From positions 62,001 to 126,000 of the forward strand of contig JANQPQ010000043.1 of NCBI GenBank assembly GCA_028285445.1: DNA of 64,000 nucleotides. Reading direction: 5' to 3'. Positions 1 through 9,154 of the stretch are shown here, one piece after another; within the stretch, counting starts at the first letter, position 1; each line of letters begins with the position of its first letter. Position numbers and translations under genes: made by a program. The notes under the pieces are model-generated. The model searched no databases. It saw only the letters and a list, made by a program, of their open reading frames with translations, and was not told the DNA's origin. This stretch comes from Cyclobacteriaceae bacterium (GTDB lineage: Bacteria > Bacteroidota > Bacteroidia > Cytophagales > Cyclobacteriaceae).

Positions 1-2
1 CG

Positions 3-272
3 GAATTTGTAACGGGCAGTACCCGCATGAAGGCCGGAACAGCCCAGAAGTTGGTTCTAAATATGATATCTACTGCGGTAATGATCCAGCTTGGTCGGGT
101 GAAGGGTAACAAGATGGTTGATATGAAAATTGCCAACAACAAGCTTATTGATAGAGGAACCCGCATGATTATGGAAGAGCTTTGCATCGGCAGAGGTGAG
201 GCTGAGGACTTACTCAAGAAGCATGGCTCAGTACGCAAAGTAATTGATGCCATTCGGCGGGGAGATTTCTAA
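3..272 (+). CDS. murQ: N-acetylmuramic acid 6-phosphate etherase, C-terminal part
   Basis: The reading frame is open from the left edge of the window, so only the last 89 residues are present. The stretch [20 protein letters not shown], followed by [11 protein letters not shown] and a late ..[11 protein letters not shown].. segment, is the conserved SIS-domain signature of MurQ. MurQ cleaves the lactyl ether of MurNAc-6-phosphate to give GlcNAc-6-phosphate and D-lactate during cytoplasmic recycling of cell-wall sugars. The internal ATG at 27 is only a methionine inside the conserved motif and is not the start. The next gene begins 8 bp after the stop and is probably co-transcribed. Confidence 0.93.
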   Translation, partial: EFVTGSTRMKAGTAQKLVLNMISTAVMIQLGRVKGNKMVDMKIANNKLIDRGTRMIMEELCIGRGEAEDLLKKHGSVRKVIDAIRRGDF

Positions 273-280
273 CTTGCATT

Positions 281-859
281 ATGCACCAGATTGAGCCATA
301 CGCCGGCTGGCTGAAGTTCTATGATTCAGCAAATGATCAGTATTCTCCCTTCCATGGTAAAGAGTACAACTTCGATCTATACTCCGACACCATTTATGGC
401 TACTACATAGATCCGGGCTGGGATTTTTTCGGCTCGGAGACTCTTTACATGAAGGTGTTGTTTGTGGATTACGAAAGGAATTTTGCGATTTTGGAGTTTA
501 TCGGAGAGTGGAACGATGCCATTAACAATGATGTAATGCATCTCAAACGCAACATCATTGAGGCTATGCAGATGAATTTTATCAATAAGTTCATTTTGAT
601 AGGAGGGAATGTGTTGAACTTCCATGGTAGCGACGATTCCTACTATGAAGAATGGTTTGATGAGGTGACTGATAATGATGGTTGGATTGTTGGAGTGAAC
701 TTTCTTGAACATGTAACGCGAGAATGGTCCAACTACAATATCGATTCTTATATCTGCGAAGGGCCAGCGTTTCAGATCAACAACTGGCGAACTATGCTGC
801 CATTTGCTTTTTTTCAGAAAGTAGAGAAGTTGGTGCAGAACAGGATCGAGTTGACTTAA
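281..859 (+). CDS. conserved hypothetical protein
   Basis: A 192-residue soluble protein rich in aromatic and acidic residues, with no signal peptide or membrane segment. It begins 8 bp after murQ, which suggests an operon. I do not recognise a named domain. The even codon use and the tight spacing to murQ support a real gene. A link to amino-sugar recycling would be inference from position only. Confidence 0.75.
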   Translation: MHQIEPYAGWLKFYDSANDQYSPFHGKEYNFDLYSDTIYGYYIDPGWDFFGSETLYMKVLFVDYERNFAILEFIGEWNDAINNDVMHLKRNIIEAMQMNFINKFILIGGNVLNFHGSDDSYYEEWFDEVTDNDGWIVGVNFLEHVTREWSNYNIDSYICEGPAFQINNWRTMLPFAFFQKVEKLVQNRIELT

Positions 860-875
860 TACCTCTCATCACAAA

Positions 876-1436
876 TTATTTGTCGACAAGTTTTAGAAGA
901 TCCTCGAATGCCTTTTCAGCCTGCTTAACATCTCTTTCAATGTTAAATACTGCATTAAGTAGGATAAAAAGTGGAATCAGCAGTACCCAGTTTGAGGGCC
1001 ATGGAATTAAGGTGAAAAAGATGGCAAGGACCAGAGATCCCCAAAAACCAAACCCAAATCTTCTGTTCAACCTTAGTCTGACTTCAAGGGTGGAGGACTT
1101 AAAGTCAGGCAGTTCTCCTTCGATCACAATTAGGGAAAGCCTACTGTGTGGCCATGCCTTGAAGACAGGGCATAAGGCAAACTTCGTATCATTTTCGTAG
1201 AAGTTTCCGAAGACTTCCCCTGTCAGGTCACTCCACCAGTTGGTAAAGAAGTTGAACTTGAATTCTCTACCACGATGCGTATAGTCTTTAAGGTTGGGAA
1301 TAAACCTTTCTGGGTGCTTCAGATCATATTCAAGGGTACGCAAAGTCAAGGTGTACTCATGAAAGTCAGATGCAATCTCCTTAAATCCTATTAAAATGTA
1401 AATACTTATTACTTGGTTTGCCGTCGACTCACACAA
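876..1436 (-). CDS. hypothetical membrane-anchored protein
   Basis: About 186 residues with no internal methionine, so the likely start is the TTG at 1436. This overlaps the stop of the SprT-like gene and fits translational coupling. A hydrophobic hairpin of two membrane segments lies near residues 131-165 (FWGSLVLAIFF.. and ..WVLLIPLFILLNAVF), followed by a short charged tail. The N-terminal two thirds appear soluble. The family is not recognised. Confidence 0.65.
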   Translation of the reverse strand: MCESTANQVISIYILIGFKEIASDFHEYTLTLRTLEYDLKHPERFIPNLKDYTHRGREFKFNFFTNWWSDLTGEVFGNFYENDTKFALCPVFKAWPHSRLSLIVIEGELPDFKSSTLEVRLRLNRRFGFGFWGSLVLAIFFTLIPWPSNWVLLIPLFILLNAVFNIERDVKQAEKAFEDLLKLVDK

Positions 1437-2019
1437 CCTCTACTTCAGCCGACTTTGAAATCAAATATTTTTTGCCGGTACCAACCTCCCGGCACAGGTA
1501 GCGAGTGCGCCTTAGCAAACCCTTTTGAAATACTTTCTTATTAATTCTAAAATAGCTACCATCATTAATATCAATAATGGTGGTCTTTGGTGACGTATCA
1601 TATTCCTTCAAGGCCGAAGCCAGGGGATGATATGAATATGACGAGGCCCGTGGGTTCTTGAAGTAGGCCTGCAATATCCGTAATAGTTCTACGGGAAAAA
1701 TGTTTGTATTCAGTACTGGTTGCGAAATTGCAGCGAATTCCTTTTTCCATTCAGCTCCATGTGGCTGCTGTCGGCCTTTATATTTTACAGCCACCACCAG
1801 ATGAGCAACTTCATGTAGGTAGGTAATGAGGAACGTGTAAGCATTGAGGTCGGCATTGACGGTGATCAGATGCTTGTTTTCGCTACGTTTGAAGGTATAA
1901 TCGCCAAGTTTGCTTGAGCGCTTCTTTTTTAGCTTAAGCTGAAAGGGGTAGTTTAGCCACAAGTGGTGGCAGTAATCTACTGCTGCTGCGGGCACATGTT
2001 TGGCCAGTAATTCTCTCAC
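1429..2019 (-). CDS. SprT-like zinc metalloprotease family protein
   Basis: A 196-residue protein with HEVAH at residues 69-73, the HExxH zinc site, and a third candidate ligand in PHGAEWKKEF (His87). This spacing is typical of SprT/Spartan-like domains. The C-terminal third contains the region that in the family often forms a small zinc ribbon, but no clear CxxC pair is visible here. Family members are implicated in handling DNA-protein crosslinks in eukaryotes; the bacterial role is not settled. It is followed by a TTG-start gene that overlaps its stop. Confidence 0.85.
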   Translation of the reverse strand: MRELLAKHVPAAAVDYCHHLWLNYPFQLKLKKKRSSKLGDYTFKRSENKHLITVNADLNAYTFLITYLHEVAHLVVAVKYKGRQQPHGAEWKKEFAAISQPVLNTNIFPVELLRILQAYFKNPRASSYSYHPLASALKEYDTSPKTTIIDINDGSYFRINKKVFQKGLLRRTRYLCREVGTGKKYLISKSAEVEVV

Positions 2020-2031
2020 CGTTCAAAAATA

Positions 2032-2058
2032 AAAAAGGCCCTTATAAAAGGCCTTTTT
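2032..2058. terminator. bidirectional hairpin terminator
   Basis: AAAAAGGCC, a 9-nt loop, then GGCCTTTTT. The A and T runs on both sides let it work on either strand. It lies between the SprT-like gene and the small lipoprotein gene, which are on the same strand, so it would separate their transcripts. Confidence 0.75.
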
Positions 2059-2078
2059 GTTTGTTGATTTTAATCAGT

Positions 2079-2348
2079 TTAGTTTCCTGAAGATTCTTCA
2101 CCTTCTCCTTCCTCATGCTCACCATCTTCGTCGTCGCCTTCCTGATGTTCACCTTCAGCTTCTTCGCCTTCAACATGAGTCGAATCAGTTTCAGTTTCAC
2201 TTTCAGTAGCTTCGTTGGTCGCCTCTTCAGTACCTTCAGTCGATTCCTCGGTAGTTGTCTCAGTATCAGACTGCGATTCACCACCGCCACAAGCGCTAAC
2301 CGCGAATAAGAATCCACTTACTAGCAATAGCATCAATAGTTTTTTCAT
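2079..2348 (-). CDS. small acidic lipoprotein
   Basis: 89 residues. The N-terminus MKKLLMLLLVSGFLFAVSAC is a signal peptide ending in a lipobox with Cys20, then GGG. The rest is low-complexity Glu, Thr, Ser, Asp and Gly with several His near the end (GEHQEGDDEDGEHEEGE), so it is probably disordered and may bind cations. An overlapping frame on the same strand is basic and lacks a signal peptide, so this frame is preferred. No function can be assigned. Confidence 0.75.
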   Translation of the reverse strand: MKKLLMLLLVSGFLFAVSACGGGESQSDTETTTEESTEGTEEATNEATESETETDSTHVEGEEAEGEHQEGDDEDGEHEEGEGEESSGN

Positions 2349-2421
2349 AGGTTAATTAGGTTTGGTTGTCAGAACTATATCCTGCAAAAGTATAGAGATA
2401 ATTCCAAATAGGATGAGCTAA

Positions 2422-3729
2422 TTACTTTTTTCTAAACACGATTGAAATTGGAACTCCTTGTAAATCAAAGTGTTTTCTCATTTGATTCTCAAGGAACCGG
2501 GTGTATGGTTCCTTTATATTCTTAGGATGGTTACAGAAGAAGGCGAAAGCCGGGCTTTGGGTTGGCAACTGGGTGATATACTTAATCTTGATGTATTTGC
2601 CTCTAAGTGCTGGCGGTGGGCTTTTCTCAATAATCGGTAGTAACACCTCGTTTAACTTAGCTGTTGTGATTTTCCGGTGCTTGTTTTCGAAGACTTTGGT
2701 AGCCAATTCCACCACCTGGAAAATGCGTTGTTTCTCAAGCACAGATGCAAATATGATGGGTATGTAATCCAATGTACCCAATTTCTCAAGCATCTGATCT
2801 TTGATCTTAGCGGCAGTCTGAGTGTCTTTGGCCACCAGGTCCCATTTGTTAACCATTATTAGCACACCTTTCTTTTGCTTCTGCGCCAGGCCGATGATAT
2901 TAATGTCTTGCGATTCGAGACCTCTGGTAGCATCAATCACTATAATACACACGTCGCTATCTTCCAGCGCCCGGATGGCTCGCATTACGGAATAGAATTC
3001 AATATTCTCCTTAACCTTGGATTTCCTTCGAATACCAGCAGTATCAATCAGTAGAAAGTCTTTACCGTAAAGCTTGTAATGGGTATTAATGGCATCGCGG
3101 GTTGTACCGGCAATGTCGGTAACGATGCTTCGCTCTTCCCCGATTAGAGCATTTAGAAAAGACGATTTACCAACATTGGGTCTACCAAGAATTGCAATCT
3201 TGGGTAGGCCACCATCTGGGTCTTCATCTCCCGGGTTGGGAAACGTTTTAACTACAGCATCTAGTAAATCTCCAGTTCCGGATCCGCTAATGGCCGCGAT
3301 TGGGAATATCTCACCAACACCCAGTGCATGGAATTCATGGGCCATCCAGCTTTGATCGGTATTGTCGGCTTTGTTGGCTGCAATAAATACCGGCTTTTTA
3401 GTAGTGCGGAGTACATTGGCGAAATCCTTATCCAGGCCGGTTAGGCCATCCTGACAATTCACCATAAATATCAATACCGTGGCCTCCTCAATTGCAATTG
3501 TCACTTGCTGACGTATAGCTCCCTCAAAAACGTCATCTGAACCTGAGACATAACCGCCAGTGTCAATTGCCGTAAAAAATTTTCCATTCCACTCGGCATA
3601 GCCATAGTGCCGATCGCGGGTCACACCAGATTCGTCGTCCATAATTGCCTGTCGCCTCTCTACCAGTCGGTTGAACAACGTTGATTTTCCTACGTTGGGT
3701 CTTCCTACAATTGCCACCACATTTGCCAT
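2422..3729 (-). CDS. der: ribosome biogenesis GTPase Der (EngA)
   Basis: 435 residues, the usual Der length. Two GTPase domains in tandem are visible: the first begins with GRPNVGKSTLF near residue 8 and the second with GRPNVGKSSFLN near residue 183. Both carry DT(G/A)G switch motifs and NKxD specificity motifs (NKAD, NKWD). A KH-like C-terminal domain follows. Der acts in assembly of the 50S ribosomal subunit. The start at 3729 (MANVVAIVGRPN) fits the family. Confidence 0.97.
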   Translation of the reverse strand: MANVVAIVGRPNVGKSTLFNRLVERRQAIMDDESGVTRDRHYGYAEWNGKFFTAIDTGGYVSGSDDVFEGAIRQQVTIAIEEATVLIFMVNCQDGLTGLDKDFANVLRTTKKPVFIAANKADNTDQSWMAHEFHALGVGEIFPIAAISGSGTGDLLDAVVKTFPNPGDEDPDGGLPKIAILGRPNVGKSSFLNALIGEERSIVTDIAGTTRDAINTHYKLYGKDFLLIDTAGIRRKSKVKENIEFYSVMRAIRALEDSDVCIIVIDATRGLESQDINIIGLAQKQKKGVLIMVNKWDLVAKDTQTAAKIKDQMLEKLGTLDYIPIIFASVLEKQRIFQVVELATKVFENKHRKITTAKLNEVLLPIIEKSPPPALRGKYIKIKYITQLPTQSPAFAFFCNHPKNIKEPYTRFLENQMRKHFDLQGVPISIVFRKK

Positions 3730-3789
3730 GGTGCAAAAATAGGTTGTGACATTGACTTAAGTAGCAATATTCAAGTTTCAAAAAACAAA

Positions 3790-3830
3790 AAACCAATCGA
3801 CAGATATATGTACTTGGTCGACTGGTTTTT
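3790..3830 (-). terminator. hairpin terminator after the permease gene
   Basis: AAAACCAATCGAC and GTCGACTGGTTTT form a 13-bp stem with one mismatch. On the minus strand it is followed by a T-rich run. It lies just past the stop of the permease gene at 3846 and upstream of der. Confidence 0.7.
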
Positions 3831-3845
3831 GAAAGTGTGGTCAAA

Positions 3846-6170
3846 CTACTCGTAGTGCAGTGATTCAATGGGGTTGCCGCTTGCAGTTTTGTACGATTGG
3901 TACATTACAGTGACCAAAGCAACCACGAAAGAAATCACCAACGCCAATACAAAAACCCAAATACTTAGCTCGGTATGGTAGGCGAAGCCAGAAAGCCAAT
4001 CTTTCATAAAATAGTATGCAACAGGCCAGCCAATTACGTTGGCAACAACTACCCACTTCGTAAAATCCATTGACATCTTTATAACTAAGCCCCCGCTAGA
4101 AGCACCCATGGCTTTTCTAATTCCTACTTCTTTTTTCTTTTGTTCAGCCATGAAAAGCGAGAGGCCATAAAGTCCCAGGCAGGAGATAACCACTGCAAGT
4201 ATGGCGAAAGTCATGAAGATCTGGCTAGACCGTTGCTCCTGGCGGTAGTCACGATTGAAGCTATCTTCGAAATATCTAACGGTAATCGGATCGTCAGGAA
4301 AAATGGATTTATGCACTTCTTCTATACTGGCAACAGCCGTCGGCAAGTCTCCGCTGATCTTCATAAACAAAAACTGGTTTGTTGCGCTATAGGAAAGCGC
4401 CAGGGGTCCAACTTCGCGGTTGAGGTCGGTATAAATGAAGTCTTCGAAAACGCCCACAACAGTAGCTCGGAAATTGCCATTGGAAATTACCTGGCCCTCC
4501 TTGGTATCGCCAGCTATCATATCAGCAAAAGTTTTATTAATCATGATATTAGCCGTAGAATCATCCATTTCGTGATTAAGGAAGCGTCCCTCAATCAAGG
4601 TAGGCTCGAAGGTAGCTGAGAAATCTTCGTCGATGCTGGTGAAGGAAATGAGGATGTTTGATTCTGGGTCTTTGCCTTCCCAGTTGTAGCCACCACCATT
4701 TGAATAAATGCGAGTGGGAAAGTGACGGGCGAATGTGGCACTTTCAATACCGCTTATTTTGCCCATTTCTCTTTTCAGGATTTCCGCTTTGCTTGAAACG
4801 TCACCTTTTACAGTGAAATAAACAATATTGTCCTTGTTAATACCAAGGTCAAAATTTTGGATATAGGCCAGTTGCCTACCGATAATTATTGTGCTTACTA
4901 TCAATACCACTGAAAGTGTGAATTGGAAAACCACCAATATTTTTCTCAATACCGATGATGTTCCTGTTTTTTCAGCAGACTTCAACACTTTAGTAGGGTT
5001 GAACCCTGATAAGTAGAAAGCAGGGTAACTACCTGCCAAAAGGCCAGTTATGAGACATAAGGCTAGTAGCATGGGTATAGTTCCAATGCTACCATAATCT
5101 AGCCCCAATTCTTTAAGTGCCACGGTGTTGAACATGGGAGTAAACAATTCCACCAGAATAATGGCGATGTCAAGCGACAAGAAAGAGATCAGTAGTGATT
5201 CCCCTAGGAATTGAAACAGCACATTTCGTCTCTCTGCTCCAACAGCTTTACGTACCCCTATTTCCTTTGCCCGCTTAGTAGCTCTCGCGGTTGACAGATT
5301 CATAAAATTGACACAGGCGATGACAATAATAAAAAGTGCTATACTGCCAAAAATGTAAACCGTTTCAATTGCACCTCCCTTGTAATGAAATGTATGCAGG
5401 TGAATATCTCCAAAAGGATGCAAGAATAACTCTGAAGTAGTTTCGAATTCCTTACTGAGTCGATCAAATATTTTGTCATTTACCGCCTCCATGCTGGCTC
5501 CCTCGTTCAACAAAACAAAAGTGTTAAGCCAATTGCTGCCCCAACCCACTGGGTATCCCAGGTCTTTCGTAAAAGTAAAAGGGACAAGAATATTTGGCTT
5601 AAGAAATGAGTTTGCCGGGGGATCAGTAAATACGCCGGTTATTTGAAAGTTGTGTTCATTTTCAAGCTTTAAGGTCTGCCCTAAGGGGTCCTCATCTCCA
5701 AAATACTTCTTGGCCATTTCCTCAGAGATGACTGCCGAAAACTTGTCGTTAAGAGCTGTAGTCGGATCTCCAGCAATAAAGGGGAAAGTAAACATTTCCA
5801 GGAACTCAGGATCAACGAATTCAATTGACTCGATAAAACTGTCAGGCCCAATATTTACCTGCAAGGAGATATAGTTACAAAAACGGGTAGCCAGTTCCAC
5901 TTCAGGAACTTCAGATGCCACAGCTTCTTTAAATGCTTCCGGAGTATTCCTCACCGAGAATACCTCTGTATCAAAGTATTGATCTTGCCCTACTAAATAG
6001 AGCCGATCAACATTGTTGTGAAACTTGTCGTAGTTCAGTTCATCCATTACCCAGAGGGAAATGAGTATAAACCCTGCCATGCCCACAGACAATCCAAGAA
6101 TGTTAATAACAGAGAAGCTCTTCTGCCGAACTAATATTCTTAACGCGATTTTGAGATAGTTCTTGATCAT
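3846..6170 (-). CDS. MacB/FtsX-type ABC transporter permease
   Basis: 774 residues with the Bacteroidota layout of two halves. An N-terminal membrane helix (about 20-42) is followed by a periplasmic MacB-type core domain and a first FtsX block with EIGVRKAVGA. The second half has another periplasmic segment and a last FtsX block with EVGIRKAMGAS. No ATPase gene is adjacent. The gene is divergent from an NtrC-type regulator at 6343, and a sigma-54-like promoter lies just upstream, so control by that regulator is likely. The substrate is unknown; families of this type export peptides or lipid-linked compounds or couple to periplasmic enzymes. Confidence 0.88.
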   Translation of the reverse strand: MIKNYLKIALRILVRQKSFSVINILGLSVGMAGFILISLWVMDELNYDKFHNNVDRLYLVGQDQYFDTEVFSVRNTPEAFKEAVASEVPEVELATRFCNYISLQVNIGPDSFIESIEFVDPEFLEMFTFPFIAGDPTTALNDKFSAVISEEMAKKYFGDEDPLGQTLKLENEHNFQITGVFTDPPANSFLKPNILVPFTFTKDLGYPVGWGSNWLNTFVLLNEGASMEAVNDKIFDRLSKEFETTSELFLHPFGDIHLHTFHYKGGAIETVYIFGSIALFIIVIACVNFMNLSTARATKRAKEIGVRKAVGAERRNVLFQFLGESLLISFLSLDIAIILVELFTPMFNTVALKELGLDYGSIGTIPMLLALCLITGLLAGSYPAFYLSGFNPTKVLKSAEKTGTSSVLRKILVVFQFTLSVVLIVSTIIIGRQLAYIQNFDLGINKDNIVYFTVKGDVSSKAEILKREMGKISGIESATFARHFPTRIYSNGGGYNWEGKDPESNILISFTSIDEDFSATFEPTLIEGRFLNHEMDDSTANIMINKTFADMIAGDTKEGQVISNGNFRATVVGVFEDFIYTDLNREVGPLALSYSATNQFLFMKISGDLPTAVASIEEVHKSIFPDDPITVRYFEDSFNRDYRQEQRSSQIFMTFAILAVVISCLGLYGLSLFMAEQKKKEVGIRKAMGASSGGLVIKMSMDFTKWVVVANVIGWPVAYYFMKDWLSGFAYHTELSIWVFVLALVISFVVALVTVMYQSYKTASGNPIESLHYE

Positions 6171-6195
6171 TTTATGCTGAGATTTCCCTTAGTCT

Positions 6196-6211
6196 TTCAA
6201 TGGCTGTGCCA
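6196..6211 (-). promoter_or_regulatory. candidate sigma-54 promoter of the permease gene
   Basis: Read on the minus strand the site is TGGCAC, 5 nt, TTGAA. This matches the -24 box exactly and the -12 box TTGCA at 4 of 5 positions, with correct spacing. It lies about 25 bp before the permease start, and the sigma-54 activator gene is immediately divergent. The GC to GA change at -12 is the weak point. Confidence 0.5.
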
Positions 6212-6342
6212 TTCATCAAAAACACACCATACGGGCAGTGTGAGCTTATTTTGCTCTGGGGGCGATTATAAACTGTAAAAAAAATTGACATCTCACGTAA
6301 AATATTTTGACATTTGAGCCTACGATATAAGAAGCAACCACC

Positions 6343-7695
6343 ATGGGAAAGATACTGATAGTGGATGACAATAAGGACGTATTGGAGGCCCTGAGATATT
6401 TATTGGAAGAGGATTTCGAAGTAAGTACGGAAGGCTCTCCCAAGTCGTTGGTAAGCCTGGTGACCCGGGAAGAATTTGAGGTGGTCTTGCTGGATATGAA
6501 TTTCGCCGTCGGCATTAATACCGGGAATGAGGGCCTTTTTTGGCTGAAGGAAATACTTGCCATTAAACCAGAAACGGTGGTGATTTTAATGACGGCCTAT
6601 GGCAATGTAGACCTGGCAGTAAAGGCCATTAAAGAAGGTGCCACTGACTTTGTTCTTAAACCATGGGATAATGACAAGATGCTAAGCACTTTGCAAGCGG
6701 CCTTGAAATTGAGCCAATCGAATAGAGAAGTAAAACGGCTGAAGCAACAATCCAAAGATGTTTCTAACCAACAACTCTCGCAGGCCAAGTTTATCGTGGG
6801 AGAGTCGAAAGTAATGCAGGAGCTTTACCTAGCCATGCAGAAGGTTGCCAGCACCGAGGCTAACATTTTGCTTACAGGAGAGAATGGCACCGGGAAAGAA
6901 TTGATAGCACAGGAAATTCATAAGCTATCGAACAGGAAGGAAGCAATTTTTTCATTGGTAGATTTGAATTCGCTCAGTGAATCAGTTTTTGAGAGTGAAC
7001 TCTTTGGCCATAAGAAAGGGGCGTTTACTGATGCAAAGACTGATAGGGTCGGCAGGTTTGAGAGTGCCTCCGGCGGAACTTTATTTCTCGACGAGATTGG
7101 GAACTTATCTCTTCAATTGCAGGCCAAGTTACTAACCGCACTACAAACGCGAACAATAGTGGCCATGGGGTCTAATGAAAGCATCCCTATTGACTTCCGA
7201 TTGATTTGTGCTACCAACAAAAATGTACCGTTGATGGTGGAGGAGGGTACCTTTCGAGAAGATTTGTTCTATCGGATAAATACAATTGTAATGGAGGTGC
7301 CTCCATTGCGGGAACGAGAAGAAGATATTATTCCATTATCAAATCATTTCCTTAGGAAATACTCAGGGAAATATGACAAAGCAACACTGCAGTTTGATAA
7401 CAAAGCTTACGATACGCTTAGGGGACATCGATGGCCGGGTAACGTTCGTGAGTTGCAGCACACAATTGAAAAGGCAGTAATTATGGCTGAAGACAAGATT
7501 ATAGACAGCAGTGCCCTACAAGTTGAGCCTCGTTCAAACTTGAAGAAGAACCATCTCCGTAAGCTTGCAGATATTGAGAGGGAAGCCATCATGGTCGCCC
7601 TTGATCGGCATAAGGGCAACCTTACGGAGGCAGCAAAAGATTTGGGCATTACCCGTCAGACTATCTACAATAAAATGAGCAAGTATGGGCTATAA
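6343..7695 (+). CDS. sigma-54-dependent response regulator (NtrC family)
   Basis: 450 residues. Receiver domain 1-125 has the acidic pair D8/D9, phospho-acceptor D51 and K106 (LKPW). The AAA+ domain has Walker A GENGTGKE at 179-186, the sigma-54 contact loop GAFTDA at 226-231 and Walker B GTLFLDE near 245-251. A Fis-type helix-turn-helix fills the last 26 residues ([20 protein letters not shown]). The classical loop is GAFTGA; the Asp variant is worth noting. Its stop overlaps the start of the histidine kinase gene, which is its likely partner. The likely target is the divergent permease gene. Confidence 0.93.
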   Translation: MGKILIVDDNKDVLEALRYLLEEDFEVSTEGSPKSLVSLVTREEFEVVLLDMNFAVGINTGNEGLFWLKEILAIKPETVVILMTAYGNVDLAVKAIKEGATDFVLKPWDNDKMLSTLQAALKLSQSNREVKRLKQQSKDVSNQQLSQAKFIVGESKVMQELYLAMQKVASTEANILLTGENGTGKELIAQEIHKLSNRKEAIFSLVDLNSLSESVFESELFGHKKGAFTDAKTDRVGRFESASGGTLFLDEIGNLSLQLQAKLLTALQTRTIVAMGSNESIPIDFRLICATNKNVPLMVEEGTFREDLFYRINTIVMEVPPLREREEDIIPLSNHFLRKYSGKYDKATLQFDNKAYDTLRGHRWPGNVRELQHTIEKAVIMAEDKIIDSSALQVEPRSNLKKNHLRKLADIEREAIMVALDRHKGNLTEAAKDLGITRQTIYNKMSKYGL

Positions 7696-9028
7696 GTATT
7701 TTACCCTAAAAATAACGCTAAGACTGGCCCTGATAGCCATGACCATGTTAGCAATGGTTTACACCTGGTTGCAGGGTGACTATCTGCTTACCACCGTTAA
7801 CCTGGCATTACTTACCGTAATTCAGGCAGTATTGCTGGTGAGATATATAGACAAATTTCAACGTGATATTGCCTTCTTCTTTAGATCGGTAAAAAGCGAC
7901 GATTTTTCTATGCAAGCACAGCAAGGGGCTTTTGAGGAATTGACCCAGGCTATGCAAGAAGTGGGAGATCATGTTGGCAGTGTAAAGCGAAAACTGGCGG
8001 ATCAAAACAACTACTTTCAGCATGTGGTGGAACAATTGCCGGTAGGGCTTTTGGCCTTTAATCATAGTGGTAAGGTACAGCTGATAAATGCAGCTGCTGC
8101 CGATTTGCTGCAAGCACGTATTTCGGATATTGAGGAATGTGATCAATTGTCTCCTGGCTTATCACAGCAACTCAAGCAATTGGCAGTAAGTCAGCAAGAG
8201 GTGGTAACACTACATTCGAATCACGAAACACTGCTGGTTTCGCTGAAAGCCTCCCTGCTTAAACGAGAAAATGAGGAGCTAAAGCTGGTTTCATTGCAAA
8301 ACATCAAAGGAGAATTAGAACGCAACGAGATCAACACCTGGCAAAAGTTGATAAGCGTTCTTACCCATGAAATAATGAACTCAGTAGCGCCCATAACTTC
8401 ACTGTCCGGAACAATTAAGGGGTATTTTCTGAATAAGGAAGATGGTAAGTCAAAAGACGCTTCACAATTAGATAATGGTACAATTAGAAAAACAGTTGAT
8501 GGCCTGGAAATAATCAACAAGAGATCTGAAGGCCTAACATCTTTTGTGGAAGACTACAGGCGACTAAGTGTTTTACCTAAACCGCAAAAAGAAGCAATAG
8601 TGCTAAAGTCGCTTTTCGAAGATGTTGCGAATCTTCACAAGCGGGAGTTGGAGGAGTTTGGAATTCTGATGAAGATTCAAGAGACAAAGTTACATGTGAT
8701 GGCTGATAAAACTCAGCTGGAGCAAGTGCTGATAAATCTGGTAAAGAATGCCGTTTACGCTTTAGATACATCAAATGATCAAAAGCGTATTAGGCTTAGT
8801 GCCCTAAAGAGTGAAAATCAAATCGACATTTTAGTAACCGATAACGGAAAGGGAATTACTGATGAGCTAATAGATAAGATATTCGTGCCTTTCTTCACAA
8901 CCCGGGAAGGAGGTAGCGGTATTGGCCTAAGCCTTTGTCGGCAGATTATGAATAATCATGGTGGTAGTATACAGGTGAGGTCGGAGTTAAGAGGAGACAC
9001 AGTGTTTACGTTACGCCTGCCACAATAG
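7685..9028 (+). CDS. sensor histidine kinase
   Basis: 447 residues. Two membrane helices occupy about residues 10-28 and 33-53 with almost no periplasmic loop, so the signal is probably sensed in the membrane or cytoplasm. A PAS-like region follows (about 110-205). The DHp helix has LTHEIMNSVAPI with H228 as the likely phosphorylated residue. The ATPase domain has the N-box NLVKNAVYAL and glycine boxes DNGKGI and GGSGIGLSL. The start overlaps the regulator stop by 11 bp, a translationally coupled two-component pair. Confidence 0.93.
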   Translation: MGYKYFTLKITLRLALIAMTMLAMVYTWLQGDYLLTTVNLALLTVIQAVLLVRYIDKFQRDIAFFFRSVKSDDFSMQAQQGAFEELTQAMQEVGDHVGSVKRKLADQNNYFQHVVEQLPVGLLAFNHSGKVQLINAAAADLLQARISDIEECDQLSPGLSQQLKQLAVSQQEVVTLHSNHETLLVSLKASLLKRENEELKLVSLQNIKGELERNEINTWQKLISVLTHEIMNSVAPITSLSGTIKGYFLNKEDGKSKDASQLDNGTIRKTVDGLEIINKRSEGLTSFVEDYRRLSVLPKPQKEAIVLKSLFEDVANLHKRELEEFGILMKIQETKLHVMADKTQLEQVLINLVKNAVYALDTSNDQKRIRLSALKSENQIDILVTDNGKGITDELIDKIFVPFFTTREGGSGIGLSLCRQIMNNHGGSIQVRSELRGDTVFTLRLPQ

Positions 9029-9154
9029 GGCCAACCTGGTATGTAAGCCAGGCCGGGCTATTCCTATGAACTTGTAGTTCTTATTGGATGTTGAGTTTAT
9101 TCAGCATATTTTTTGCTGCTTTTTGTATTTTACCTAATCCGACCTGGCTGTAAC

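Noticed and set aside
724-1200. Plus-strand open frame across the end of one gene and the next gene's antisense
   Set aside because: It crosses two well-supported genes and has no recognisable composition or start.
2042-2317. Basic open frame overlapping the acidic lipoprotein gene
   Set aside because: It is the shadow of a low-complexity Glu/Thr-rich coding region; the acidic frame has a perfect signal peptide and lipobox.
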